Shown in pieces: positions 15,718 to 23,268 of a stretch of DNA of 36,205 nucleotides; positions within the stretch are counted from its first letter, which is position 1; the number at the start of each line of letters is the position of its first letter. The DNA is from Prevotella sp. (GTDB lineage Bacteria > Bacteroidota > Bacteroidia > Bacteroidales > Bacteroidaceae). The notes under the pieces are model-generated. The model saw nothing but the letters and a program-made list of their open reading frames with translations. It was not told the origin of the DNA and made no database searches. A program made the translations under genes and the position numbers. The stretch is from assembly GCA_017524385.1 (NCBI GenBank), contig JAFWSS010000269.1:1-36205 (forward strand), in the 5' to 3' direction.

Positions 15718-16125
15718 CTAATTGTTAGGTCCAACAGGGTCAACTACCGAGTCTCCTCTCATAACGTCATCGTCATTGCCTGTTCCCCCAGGGCCTGGGT
15801 CTTCTCCTGCTGGAAGTTCCTCTCCTACGATGATTTTTGAGAGCAGTGTGGCATCGTCAAGGTCAATGCTTCCGTCTTTATTGATGTCGGCCTTTCCCGC
15901 ATTGAATTCAGCACGAGGTGACCCGTTGACGTATTTGACGATATCCACTACGTCCCACACGTCAACCACCTTGTCTTCATTCACATCATAAGGTAAGTTG
16001 GATGCTGCCATGACAGGTTTGCTCTCTTCCTGTTCCGGCAGTTTATTTGCTGCTGATTGCGCTTGTGTCATCAATGATACACTAGAAAATGCAACCAAAC
16101 AAATCCAAAAAAATGATTTTGTCAT
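15718..16125 (-). CDS. secreted dockerin-like small protein
   Basis: The 135-residue precursor has a signal peptide (about 1-23, ending TQAQS) and a mature part dominated by one type I dockerin-like module. Two calcium-binding loops are seen: DVNEDKVVDVWD (47-58) and DINKDGSIDLDD (80-91), each followed by a helix (VVDIVKYV and ATLLSKII) and spaced as in a dockerin pair. After it comes an acidic Gly/Pro/Asp tail. No catalytic or carbohydrate-binding domain is attached, and no cohesin is visible nearby. In Prevotella such modules usually sit at the end of large surface proteins. Here it stands alone, with its own promoter (16182-16213) and hairpin. Its partner is unknown. Confidence 0.8.
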   Translation of the reverse strand: MTKSFFWICLVAFSSVSLMTQAQSAANKLPEQEESKPVMAASNLPYDVNEDKVVDVWDVVDIVKYVNGSPRAEFNAGKADINKDGSIDLDDATLLSKIIVGEELPAGEDPGPGGTGNDDDVMRGDSVVDPVGPNN

Positions 16126-16181
16126 GCTGTAATAATCCTCCTAAAAAGCCATTCGAAAAACCAAACAACAGGTTTTGAGTG

Positions 16182-16213
16182 CAAAGTTAACACTATTTAT
16201 TCATTCATACAAG
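16182..16213 (-). promoter_or_regulatory. promoter of the dockerin-like gene
   Basis: The minus strand has CTTG (16210-16213), 20 bp, TAACTTTG (16182-16189). The -7 box is perfect and the -33 box differs in one base. The start codon is 56 bp downstream. Confidence 0.65.
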
Positions 16214-16354
16214 AAAAAATCATTATTTAATGTTTTTTTGCCTTATGTTTTTGTAAAACGTACCAGACCGTGCGGTAAAAAGCATGTTCTATGGAAACTG
16301 ATGGAAGGAGTTGCAGCTATGGCGGCAAAGCGGCATCCCTGGCATGGCAGTGGG

Positions 16355-16942
16355 TCAGAATGAGAGCTTTTGAAGCCTCGCCTTCAGTATGTCGACCTGC
16401 GATTTCCTTATGGCGAGGGTGATGGAGCAGGTGTTGTCATATGTTTGTTCCACAATTCTTGGAGACAGTTCCTTGACGATTCTCATGACATCGTTCATCA
16501 ATGGATATGCGAAATGATATGTGACCATTTCCTCCACTTGCTGTGTGATGATGCTGCAATGGGCGATTGCGTCTGCCGCCGCCGACCTGTATGCAACGAT
16601 AAGTCCTCCCGTACCCAGGTTGACACCTCCATAATACCTGACGACAATGATGAGAATGTTGGTGAGGTTTTGGCTGTTGATTTGTCCTAGGATGGGTTTT
16701 CCTGCCGTGCTGCTGGGTTCACCATCGTCGTTTGCCCTGAAATCCTTTCTTTCCGCACCGAGCATGTATGCGTAACACACATGCCTGGCATCGTAATATT
16801 TCTTTCGATATCCTTCGACGATGCTTTTCACATCTTCCACCGTTACGACATGATGGGCGAATGCGAGAAACTTGCTCCTCTTCTCGGAGTAGAATCCCTC
16901 ACCCACCTTGTCGCTGATGGTAAGAAACTCGTCTTGGTTCAT
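16355..16942 (-). CDS. YigZ/IMPACT family protein
   Basis: The 195-residue protein is a complete member of the UPF0029/IMPACT family. It has RSKFLAFAH near residue 22, the family signature DGEPSSTAGKP (73-83), and VRYYGGVNLGTGGLIVAY (101-118), followed by the short second domain (about 135-195). Family members bind or act near the translation machinery: eukaryotic IMPACT regulates Gcn2, and bacterial YigZ has a fold related to part of elongation factor G. The bacterial role is not settled. Its start overlaps the stop of the DUF1015 gene by four bases (ATGA), so they are co-translated, and it is the last gene of the serine cluster. Confidence 0.88.
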   Translation of the reverse strand: MNQDEFLTISDKVGEGFYSEKRSKFLAFAHHVVTVEDVKSIVEGYRKKYYDARHVCYAYMLGAERKDFRANDDGEPSSTAGKPILGQINSQNLTNILIIVVRYYGGVNLGTGGLIVAYRSAAADAIAHCSIITQQVEEMVTYHFAYPLMNDVMRIVKELSPRIVEQTYDNTCSITLAIRKSQVDILKARLQKLSF

Positions 16943-18186
16943 GAGAGTTTGTGAATGACCAAGCCCGACCTCAGTTTAGGTTCAAACCATGTCGCCTTCG
17001 GAGGCATGATGTTTCCGCTGTCGGCAATGTCGATGATTTGCTTCATGGAGACAGGATATAGAGCGAGTGCCGCCCTCATCTCACCGCTATCCACACGTCG
17101 TTTTAGTTCACCAAGTCCCCTAAGACCACCAACGAAGTCGATACGTTTCGACCCACGCAGGTCTTTTATGCCGAGGATTTGGTCGAGAATGAGTCTTGAA
17201 GAGATGTCTACGTCGAGCACTCCAATTGGGTCCTGGTCGTTGTAAGACCCTTTTTTAGCCGTTAATCTGAACCAATGTCCATCGAGGTAAAGTGAGAATT
17301 CATGCAGCCGCAACGGCTTGTAAATGTCTGTTCCCATATCCTCTATGTCGAAATTCAACTTCAATTTGTCAAGGAACTGTTCTGAAGTCAGTCCGTTGAG
17401 GTCGGTGACGACTCTGTTGTAATCGAGGATGGTGAGTTGGGATGCTTGGAAGCACACAGCCATGAAATAGTTGTACTCTTCGTCGCCCCTATGGTTGGGG
17501 TTTTCCTTTTGCTTCTCTGCTCCGACGAGTGCGGCTGCGGCCGAGCGATGGTGACCGTCGGCAATATATAAATAAGGTATCTTTGAGAATTCCCTTGTGA
17601 TGACCTCGATGTCGTCGCTATCGGAAATGACCCAGAATTGGTGTCTGAATCCATCAATGGGTGCGATGAAATCGTATTCAGGTTTCGTTTCTGCGTATCT
17701 TGAGATGACCCTGTCGAGGACATCGTTGTCTGGATATGCGAAGAACACCGGCTCGATGTTGGCATTATTGATTCTGACGTGCTTCATCCGGTCTTCTTCC
17801 TTGTCGCGTCGTGTGAGTTCGTGTTTCTTGATTCGACCTTGCATATAGTCGTCGGTATGCGCAGCGACCACTAGTCCATACTGCGTCTTTCCGTTCATGG
17901 TTTGTGCGTAGATATAGTAGTGTTCTTCCTTGTCTTGCACGAGCCAGCCTTTGTCTTGGAACTTTTGAAAGTTCTCTGCTGCGCGTAAATAGACCTTGGG
18001 GTCATACTCACTAGTGCCGGGTTCGAAGTCTATTTCTGGTTTGATGATATGATAGAGGCTCATTTCATTGTCGCCCGCCTCTTGCCTTGCCTCTTCAGAA
18101 TTTAGCACGTCGTAAGGTCTTGACTCCACGCGCTCAACAATATCACGAGGTGGTCTTAATCCTTTGAAAGGTTTTACGATAGCCAT
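16939..18186 (-). CDS. DUF1015 family protein
   Basis: The 415-residue cytosolic protein matches DUF1015 over its full length. It starts with VKPFKGLRPP and RPYDVLNSEEA, and has the hallmark YIADGHHRSAAA near residue 207-218. No enzymatic motif of a known class is obvious, though the conserved His pair and Arg suggest a catalytic or phosphate-binding site. It follows serC and serA on the same strand, and I recall this order from other Bacteroidales (not checked). The linkage suggests a part in serine metabolism. A strong terminator sits 25 bp before its start, so it depends on read-through or on regulated antitermination. The start codon at 18186 has no clear ribosome binding site. Confidence 0.87.
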   Translation of the reverse strand: MAIVKPFKGLRPPRDIVERVESRPYDVLNSEEARQEAGDNEMSLYHIIKPEIDFEPGTSEYDPKVYLRAAENFQKFQDKGWLVQDKEEHYYIYAQTMNGKTQYGLVVAAHTDDYMQGRIKKHELTRRDKEEDRMKHVRINNANIEPVFFAYPDNDVLDRVISRYAETKPEYDFIAPIDGFRHQFWVISDSDDIEVITREFSKIPYLYIADGHHRSAAAALVGAEKQKENPNHRGDEEYNYFMAVCFQASQLTILDYNRVVTDLNGLTSEQFLDKLKLNFDIEDMGTDIYKPLRLHEFSLYLDGHWFRLTAKKGSYNDQDPIGVLDVDISSRLILDQILGIKDLRGSKRIDFVGGLRGLGELKRRVDSGEMRAALALYPVSMKQIIDIADSGNIMPPKATWFEPKLRSGLVIHKLS

Positions 18187-18210
18187 AATGGTTTAAGATT
18201 GTATGAAGTT

Positions 18211-18239
18211 AAAAAAACAGGGCGGGCAAAAGCCCGCCC
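18211..18239 (-). terminator. strong terminator between serA and DUF1015
   Basis: On the minus strand GGGCGGGC and GCCCGCCC, perfect 8-bp GC-only arms around TTTT, are followed by TG and seven T. It lies 17 bp after the serA stop and ends 25 bp before the DUF1015 start. This is a textbook rho-independent terminator inside an otherwise continuous gene row. Confidence 0.92.
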
Positions 18240-18256
18240 CATTATGGAAAAAAGAG

Positions 18257-19174
18257 TTACTTGTTTACTTGGAATTTGGTGTCTCCGTTCAGGAAGAAAG
18301 CATTGATTTGCCTTGCAGCGGCGATGCCGGCATTGATGTTTGCCTCAGCCGTCTGCGCTCCCATTTTCTTAGGTGTGCTGAAGTATCTTCCCTCGAAAGC
18401 CTTGAACTCCTCGTCGGCATCCGGCTTGATGTCGGTGACGAATTTCAGGTCGGTGCGTTCATTCATCAATTGGATGAGTTCAGGTTCGTTGATGACTTCC
18501 TTTCTTGCGGTGTTGACAAGGATTCCACCTTTTTTCATCTGTCCGACGACAGCAGCGTTGATGCTCTGTTTTGTTTCGGGTGTTGCTGGTATGTGCAAAC
18601 TCACCACGTCGCATGTCTTGAAGAGTTCATCCTGGTTGGCCACGGCGTGCACCCCGGCTTGCTCTATGACTTGAGCCGGGCAGTATGCGTCGTAAGCGTA
18701 GATGTCCATTCCGAATCCCTTTGCGATGCGAGCCACGTTGCGTCCCACGTTTCCGAATGCGAGGAGGCCCAGTTTTTTCCCCATAAGCTCCGAACCAGCC
18801 TTGCCATTGTAGAAGCTTCTTACGGCATAGACGAGAAGTCCGAAAACGAGTTCTGCCACAGCGTTGGCGTTCTGCCCAGGTGTGTTTTCCACCACGACAC
18901 CCTTTTGCTTGGCATATTCGGTGTCGATGGAGTCGTATCCTGCTCCTGCCCTGACCACGATTTTGAGCTTTTCTGCAGCGTCGAGCACTTCTGGAGTGAC
19001 TTTGTCAGACCTCACGATCAAAGCGTCGGCATCCTTCACGGCTTCGAGCAATTGCTCCTTTTCGGTATATTTCTCGAGTAGGACCAGTTGGTGTCCCGCA
19101 CCCTCCACTTCCTTTTTTATGCCTTCGATGGCAACCGGAGCGAAAGGTTTTTCTGTTGCTACCAATATTTTCAT
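18257..19174 (-). CDS. serA: D-3-phosphoglycerate dehydrogenase, short form
   Basis: The 305-residue enzyme oxidises 3-phosphoglycerate to 3-phosphohydroxypyruvate, the first step of serine synthesis. It has the family's N-terminal substrate site (VRAGAGYDSID at 74-84), NAD loop FGNVGR (140-145) with acidic D162 after it, and the substrate Arg R224 in NTARKEV. It lacks the ACT and intervening regulatory domains of E. coli SerA, so serine feedback of that type is not expected. At the place of the catalytic His (normally TPHxG) the sequence is TPKKMGA (267-273), so a Lys takes that position. This corresponds to the Lys-type short PGDH known from Entamoeba. It lies 72 bp after serC. Confidence 0.92.
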   Translation of the reverse strand: MKILVATEKPFAPVAIEGIKKEVEGAGHQLVLLEKYTEKEQLLEAVKDADALIVRSDKVTPEVLDAAEKLKIVVRAGAGYDSIDTEYAKQKGVVVENTPGQNANAVAELVFGLLVYAVRSFYNGKAGSELMGKKLGLLAFGNVGRNVARIAKGFGMDIYAYDAYCPAQVIEQAGVHAVANQDELFKTCDVVSLHIPATPETKQSINAAVVGQMKKGGILVNTARKEVINEPELIQLMNERTDLKFVTDIKPDADEEFKAFEGRYFSTPKKMGAQTAEANINAGIAAARQINAFFLNGDTKFQVNK

Positions 19175-19246
19175 TTTAATACAGCTTTCTGAGTGTCAAA
19201 AGTGAATGTTTCTGAATGTTGAAAGGTTCGAATCATTTGTGCCGTA

Positions 19247-20314
19247 TCAGTTTTTGGCTTCAAACTCTTTCATGCAGTCAACGAGTGCATTAACGCCCTC
19301 GATGGTTTGTGCGTTGTAGCAGCTAGCCCTGAACCCACCGACGGAACGGTGTCCTTTGATGCCCACCATGCCTTTTGCTGTAGCGAACTCGAAGAATGGT
19401 TTCTCAAGGTCTTTATATTCTTCGTTCATGACAAAGCAGATGTTCATAAGCGAGCGGTCCTCTTCTACTACAGTTCCCTTGAAGAGTTTGTTGCGGTCGA
19501 TTTCGTCATACACGATTTTTGCTCTTTCCTTGGCAAGCTTGTCCATGGCTTCCACTCCACCATTAGCCTTGATCCATCTCAGGGTTTCAAGTGCACAATA
19601 GATGGGCACAACAGGAGGTGTGTTGAACATGGAGCCTTTTTCCACATGCGTGCGATAGTCGAGCATGGTAGGAATTTGCCTTGGAGCCTTTCCTAAAGCG
19701 TCTTCCTTGACGATGACGAGCGTGACACCCGCCATAGCAAGGTTTTTCTGTGCTCCGGCATAGATGCAGTCGTATTTTGCTACATCGATCGGCCTGCTGA
19801 AGACATCAGACGACATATCGGCGATGAGCCTTACTCCGAGGTCAAGGTCTTTTCTGATTTCCGTTCCGTAGATGGTGTTGTTGGTTGTGATGTGAAGGTA
19901 ATCGACATCCTCCGGGCAGCTCCATCCTTTAGGAATGAAAGTGTAGTTGGCGTCCGCCGAGGAAGCGACCTCGACGACCTCTCCAAAAAGTTTTGCTTCT
20001 TTCATGGCCTTTTTGGCCCAAGTGCCGGTGTTGAGATAAGCAGCCTTTTTGATGAGGAAATTGTAAGGTACCATGCAGAACTCAAGCGATGCACCTCCTC
20101 CGAGGAAAATGACAGAATAGCCTTGTGGCACTTGCAGTATTTCCTTGATGAGTGCAACTGCCTCATCCACAACTGGTTGAAAGTCTTTCGCTCTATGGCT
20201 GATCTCTGCGAGAGAAAGACCGCTGTCATTGAAATTCAGGATTTGCTGGGCCGTTTTTTCTATAACCTCTCTTGGGAGGATGGATGGTCCTGCGTTGAAA
20301 TTGTACTTCTTCAT
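19247..20314 (-). CDS. serC: phosphoserine aminotransferase
   Basis: The 355-residue PLP enzyme converts 3-phosphohydroxypyruvate and glutamate to phosphoserine; it may also serve the vitamin B6 route. [17 protein letters not shown] is the standard beginning. GGGASLEF (72-79) binds the cofactor phosphate, D167 in ADMSSD contacts the pyridine ring, and K190 in YAGAQKN forms the Schiff base. The C-terminal [14 protein letters not shown] holds the Arg residues that bind the substrate. It is the first gene of the serine cluster and has a promoter at 20371-20402 about 57 bp before its start. No phosphoserine phosphatase (serB) is in this window. Confidence 0.95.
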   Translation of the reverse strand: MKKYNFNAGPSILPREVIEKTAQQILNFNDSGLSLAEISHRAKDFQPVVDEAVALIKEILQVPQGYSVIFLGGGASLEFCMVPYNFLIKKAAYLNTGTWAKKAMKEAKLFGEVVEVASSADANYTFIPKGWSCPEDVDYLHITTNNTIYGTEIRKDLDLGVRLIADMSSDVFSRPIDVAKYDCIYAGAQKNLAMAGVTLVIVKEDALGKAPRQIPTMLDYRTHVEKGSMFNTPPVVPIYCALETLRWIKANGGVEAMDKLAKERAKIVYDEIDRNKLFKGTVVEEDRSLMNICFVMNEEYKDLEKPFFEFATAKGMVGIKGHRSVGGFRASCYNAQTIEGVNALVDCMKEFEAKN

Positions 20315-20370
20315 CTGAATGATTTTTAAAATTATACCTATTGACGTACAAATACATCAGAAATCGTGCG

Positions 20371-20402
20371 CGAAGGTACGTCATTTTATTGAAAGGAGCA
20401 AA
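20371..20402 (-). promoter_or_regulatory. promoter of serC-serA
   Basis: TTTG (20399-20402), 20 bp, TACCTTCG (20371-20378) on the minus strand; one mismatch in the -7 box (C for T). Confidence 0.65.
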
Positions 20403-20455
20403 TATTCAAGATGATTTTTTTGTTTTGTGTGGAAATGGAGAGCACAATTCTTTGT

Positions 20456-20500
20456 AAAGTTAGCGATGTTGATGAAATTAACAAAGTTAGTGAAGTTTGT
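20456..20500. repeat. degenerate 9-bp tandem repeat, five copies
   Basis: Five 9-bp units on the plus strand read AAAGTTAGC, GATGTTGAT, GAAATTAAC, AAAGTTAGT, GAAGTTTGT. They share the pattern RAnRTTnRY loosely. The array lies 54 bp upstream of the serC -33 box and is intergenic; reading it as Asn-Phe repeats on the minus strand gives no believable gene. Confidence 0.65.
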
Positions 20501-20564
20501 GGCATTAGCTTTGACGAAACTGCCGTTCCCGGATGTTTTGCATTCAAGATTTCTTGCCATTCCC

Positions 20565-21770
20565 TTATTTCCTGAGTTTTTCGATTTCATCGAATTCCTT
20601 CCCCATATTGAGATTGAAATAGATGGTATAAAGTGCCGGCAGCCATTTTGCCTGCTGTTCTGGTGCCATTTGTCTGAATTTTTCCATATATGGCAGGCTT
20701 TTCTCAAAGAGAGCGTTGACAGCAGCCTTCTGCTTTTTCGTCCTTTTTTTCTCCTTCATCTGCTTCTCTTCCAGCATAAGCGCTTGGTTGTAGTATGCCA
20801 GCCCCATGTTGCAGTAAGCCTCCGGCATGGAATCGTTGAGAGCAATCAGTTTGCTAGTGATATCTATACATTCATCATATCGTTTGGCATTGAGTAGTGC
20901 AGAGCTTTTTGCAAAGACCGCCAACATGTTAGTGCTATCACTTTCCAATGCATTCTCAATGAAGACCCAAGCAGAGTCGGTTTCTTCTTTGAGATTATAG
21001 TAGTCCACCAACCTAGGGAAGAAGAAGGTGTTTTTGGGTGCGATGCCAAACCCCCTTTTCATAGTATTGACATAAGCAATGGTGTCTTTGCTTTGGAGTT
21101 GCATTTCTGCCACATATTGTATGATATTTTCAAGGTATGTGGAGTCTTTCTCTGCCAGGTTTTGATATTTCAAGGTTTTCTCGAGAGTCCCCATCCTGTA
21201 TGCACAATAGAGCGCCCTGTAGGCCGCCTTTTCCATCAAGGTGTCGGTCTCCATATATTTGTAATTGGCGAACATTGGTTTGTTGGCACATTCAATATAT
21301 GCGTCATAAAACATCCATGCGTTTTTGAAATCAAGTTTTCTCAGATAGAAGGAGGCACCATTGTAGATGTTCGGCCTTACGGCATTGAGCATTTCAGCAT
21401 GTTTTTCTCTATATTTGATATTTACTTTTCCCTTTTTATCAGGTATGGTCTCAATGGAATCGAATTGAAGACATAAGGCGAGCAGCTTGTTGGCATTGTT
21501 GAACAACGCTGCCGTGTCGTATTTTTGTTTAAGGTACAATTTCTGGTTGCCTTGGTCATATTGCACTTTTACTGCATCGACGAGTGTGGTCCACACCTTT
21601 TTGTTTTGTCTGTATGCAGAGTCTTTCAACAGGTCTGTCATGAGTTTCTCAGCCCTGTCGAGGTTTTTGCCGCTTTTGATGAATGTCTGAGCCTGGTCAA
21701 TGGTTTTCCTCTGTGCCGTAACCAGCATTGCAAAGCAAGCCAGGCATATGGTCAAAAAGATTTTTTTCAT
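20565..21770 (-). CDS. secreted TPR protein
   Basis: The 401-residue protein starts with a signal peptide (MKKIFLTICLACFAMLVTAQ), so it is periplasmic or surface exposed. The rest is helical. TPR-type helix pairs are clearest at about 285-345 (SAWVFIENALESDSTNMLAVF, then the PEAYCNMGLAYYNQA unit), and the end is Lys-rich then amphipathic. It is similar in plan to the protein of the upstream gene (signal peptide, GKVxxKYRE or GKVAPKFRD segment, NGxxYYL/NGASFYL segment), so the two are diverged tandem paralogues. It follows that gene by 130 bp with a terminator between. TPR proteins act as scaffolds; the partner is unknown. Confidence 0.78.
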   Translation of the reverse strand: MKKIFLTICLACFAMLVTAQRKTIDQAQTFIKSGKNLDRAEKLMTDLLKDSAYRQNKKVWTTLVDAVKVQYDQGNQKLYLKQKYDTAALFNNANKLLALCLQFDSIETIPDKKGKVNIKYREKHAEMLNAVRPNIYNGASFYLRKLDFKNAWMFYDAYIECANKPMFANYKYMETDTLMEKAAYRALYCAYRMGTLEKTLKYQNLAEKDSTYLENIIQYVAEMQLQSKDTIAYVNTMKRGFGIAPKNTFFFPRLVDYYNLKEETDSAWVFIENALESDSTNMLAVFAKSSALLNAKRYDECIDITSKLIALNDSMPEAYCNMGLAYYNQALMLEEKQMKEKKRTKKQKAAVNALFEKSLPYMEKFRQMAPEQQAKWLPALYTIYFNLNMGKEFDEIEKLRK

Positions 21771-21845
21771 TGTGCGGTGAAGGAAGATGTAACTTGCAAT
21801 TTGACAACACGATGTCCTTGAAGATGCCGTTTGATGAAGTACCTT

Positions 21846-21880
21846 AAAAGAGGGTGTGCCAATAATTTTGACACACCCTC
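21846..21880 (-). terminator. terminator between the two TPR genes
   Basis: GAGGGTGTG (21850-21858) pairs with CACACCCTC (21872-21880). On the minus strand the stem is followed by TTTT (21846-21849). It is 20 bp after the stop of the upstream TPR gene. The U-tract is short, so read-through is likely. Confidence 0.7.
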
Positions 21881-21900
21881 GAAGAAAATGTCATAATGAT

Positions 21901-23166
21901 TTAATCGGTGACACCTGCGTCGGCTGCGGCAGCCTTTGTCCTGGCGTCGGCATCACCATACAGAGTGTAATAGCACCTGTAAAGAGGATATGCCCAGTTG
22001 GCTCTTTCGCGGTTGGGGTCAAGTTGCTTTGCTTTCTCAAGATTGACGAGTGCATCCTCGAAAAGAGGCTTGATTTGCTCCATGGCTTCTTGAGGCACCC
22101 TTCCGGTCTTGCTTGCGGCCTTGCTCTCTTTTTCCATTCCTCTGTCAAGTTGGCAAGCACCATAATAGGTGAGAATTTGAGCGTTATCAGGATCAACAGC
22201 CAATGCTTTCTTGAAATATTCAACAGCGTCGTCCAGTTTCTGCTCCATCATGGCGTTTTGTCCTCTTACAGCCCACACAACGAAGTTGTTGGGGTCAATC
22301 TTCAGTTTTTGCTCGAAGATTTCATTCATTTGAGCGTCCATCTTCAGTCCGTTATACATATTGACCAGTGAACCAAAGACACCGTCGTTGCTGGGATCTG
22401 CCTTGAACTGTGCTTCAAGATCCTTGACATAGTCGAGTGAGTCTTGCCTTGTCTTAAGTCCTTCTTGGATCATAGCCAGTTTGAGGTTGTTGGCTTCTTT
22501 TGCAAATTTCTCATCCTTGGAAGCGATTTCAGCATACTTCATGCATCCGGCTTTATCTTTGAACTGAGCTGCATAAAGTGCTGCATAATAAGCCATCTGC
22601 CCGATGTTGGGGTCTGGCATCTTGGCTGCTTCTGCAGCAAAGAGAGGCTCTGTATAGGTGTCAACACATTTTCCGAAGAACTTGTAGACATTGGCGTCAT
22701 CACCGTGGTTGAGGTAATAGATGCCACCATTCCACAAGTTTCCACGATGGTTGTAAAGAGCTGTGGCCATGGCATCACGGAATTTTGGTGCCACCTTCCC
22801 CTTTTCATTTGGCATTTGGTCATATTTGTCACATTCGACAGCTGCTTCCATTGCGTTGTAAATAGCGGTATAAAAAGCCACGGAGTCAACTTTTGCTGTC
22901 TCTGCCTTGCCCATCTGCTTGTTGACTTGGTTCTCATTCATCACTCCTTGCTCTTTTGTTACGATGGCGTATGCCAAAGAGTAGAGTTTGTTGTAAGCCT
23001 TTGCTTTTTCTGCAGGTGAAACCAACTGCCCCAACGTGGAGTTAATGAGCGACTGGGCCTCATCGTAGGATTTGGCTTTCAGGATTGCCTTGAGAGCAGG
23101 CGAGTCGCCTGCAAATGCAGTTGAGGCAGCTACTGCCATCAATGCAACAATCATCAATTTTTTCAT
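21901..23166 (-). CDS. secreted TPR protein next to gyrA
   Basis: From ATG 23166 the protein is 421 residues, with a signal peptide (MKKLMIVALMAVAASTAFAG). An ATG six bases earlier would only add two residues. Helical repeats fill the mature part, with clear TPR units at about 270-340, e.g. NFVVWAVRGQNAMMEQ and DDAVEYFKKALAVDPDNA. The end is Ala/Asp-rich (AAAADAGVTD). It is 103 bp after the gyrA stop on the same strand and may share its message; a terminator follows it. The plan is shared with the next gene, suggesting a duplication. I recall TPR genes after gyrA in other Bacteroidales, not checked. Function unknown; envelope scaffold is the likely role. Confidence 0.8.
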   Translation of the reverse strand: MKKLMIVALMAVAASTAFAGDSPALKAILKAKSYDEAQSLINSTLGQLVSPAEKAKAYNKLYSLAYAIVTKEQGVMNENQVNKQMGKAETAKVDSVAFYTAIYNAMEAAVECDKYDQMPNEKGKVAPKFRDAMATALYNHRGNLWNGGIYYLNHGDDANVYKFFGKCVDTYTEPLFAAEAAKMPDPNIGQMAYYAALYAAQFKDKAGCMKYAEIASKDEKFAKEANNLKLAMIQEGLKTRQDSLDYVKDLEAQFKADPSNDGVFGSLVNMYNGLKMDAQMNEIFEQKLKIDPNNFVVWAVRGQNAMMEQKLDDAVEYFKKALAVDPDNAQILTYYGACQLDRGMEKESKAASKTGRVPQEAMEQIKPLFEDALVNLEKAKQLDPNRERANWAYPLYRCYYTLYGDADARTKAAAADAGVTD

Positions 23167-23268
23167 AATCATAATTAATAAAAGGTTGTTTTTAAATGTT
23201 TCTTTCTAATGTTTTGTGTAATACACGTTTAGTATAATAAATGAATCAAGTATGGATTGTCCTTATCG

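Noticed and set aside
18203-19081. Plus-strand frame of 292 codons
   Set aside because: It is the mirror of serA, which has full family motifs; the frame is rich in His/Ser/Cys as expected for an antisense shadow.
20381-20707. Minus-strand frame of 108 codons with Asn-Phe repeats
   Set aside because: It overlaps the end of a TPR gene in another frame and then reads through the 9-bp repeat; no plausible start or fold.
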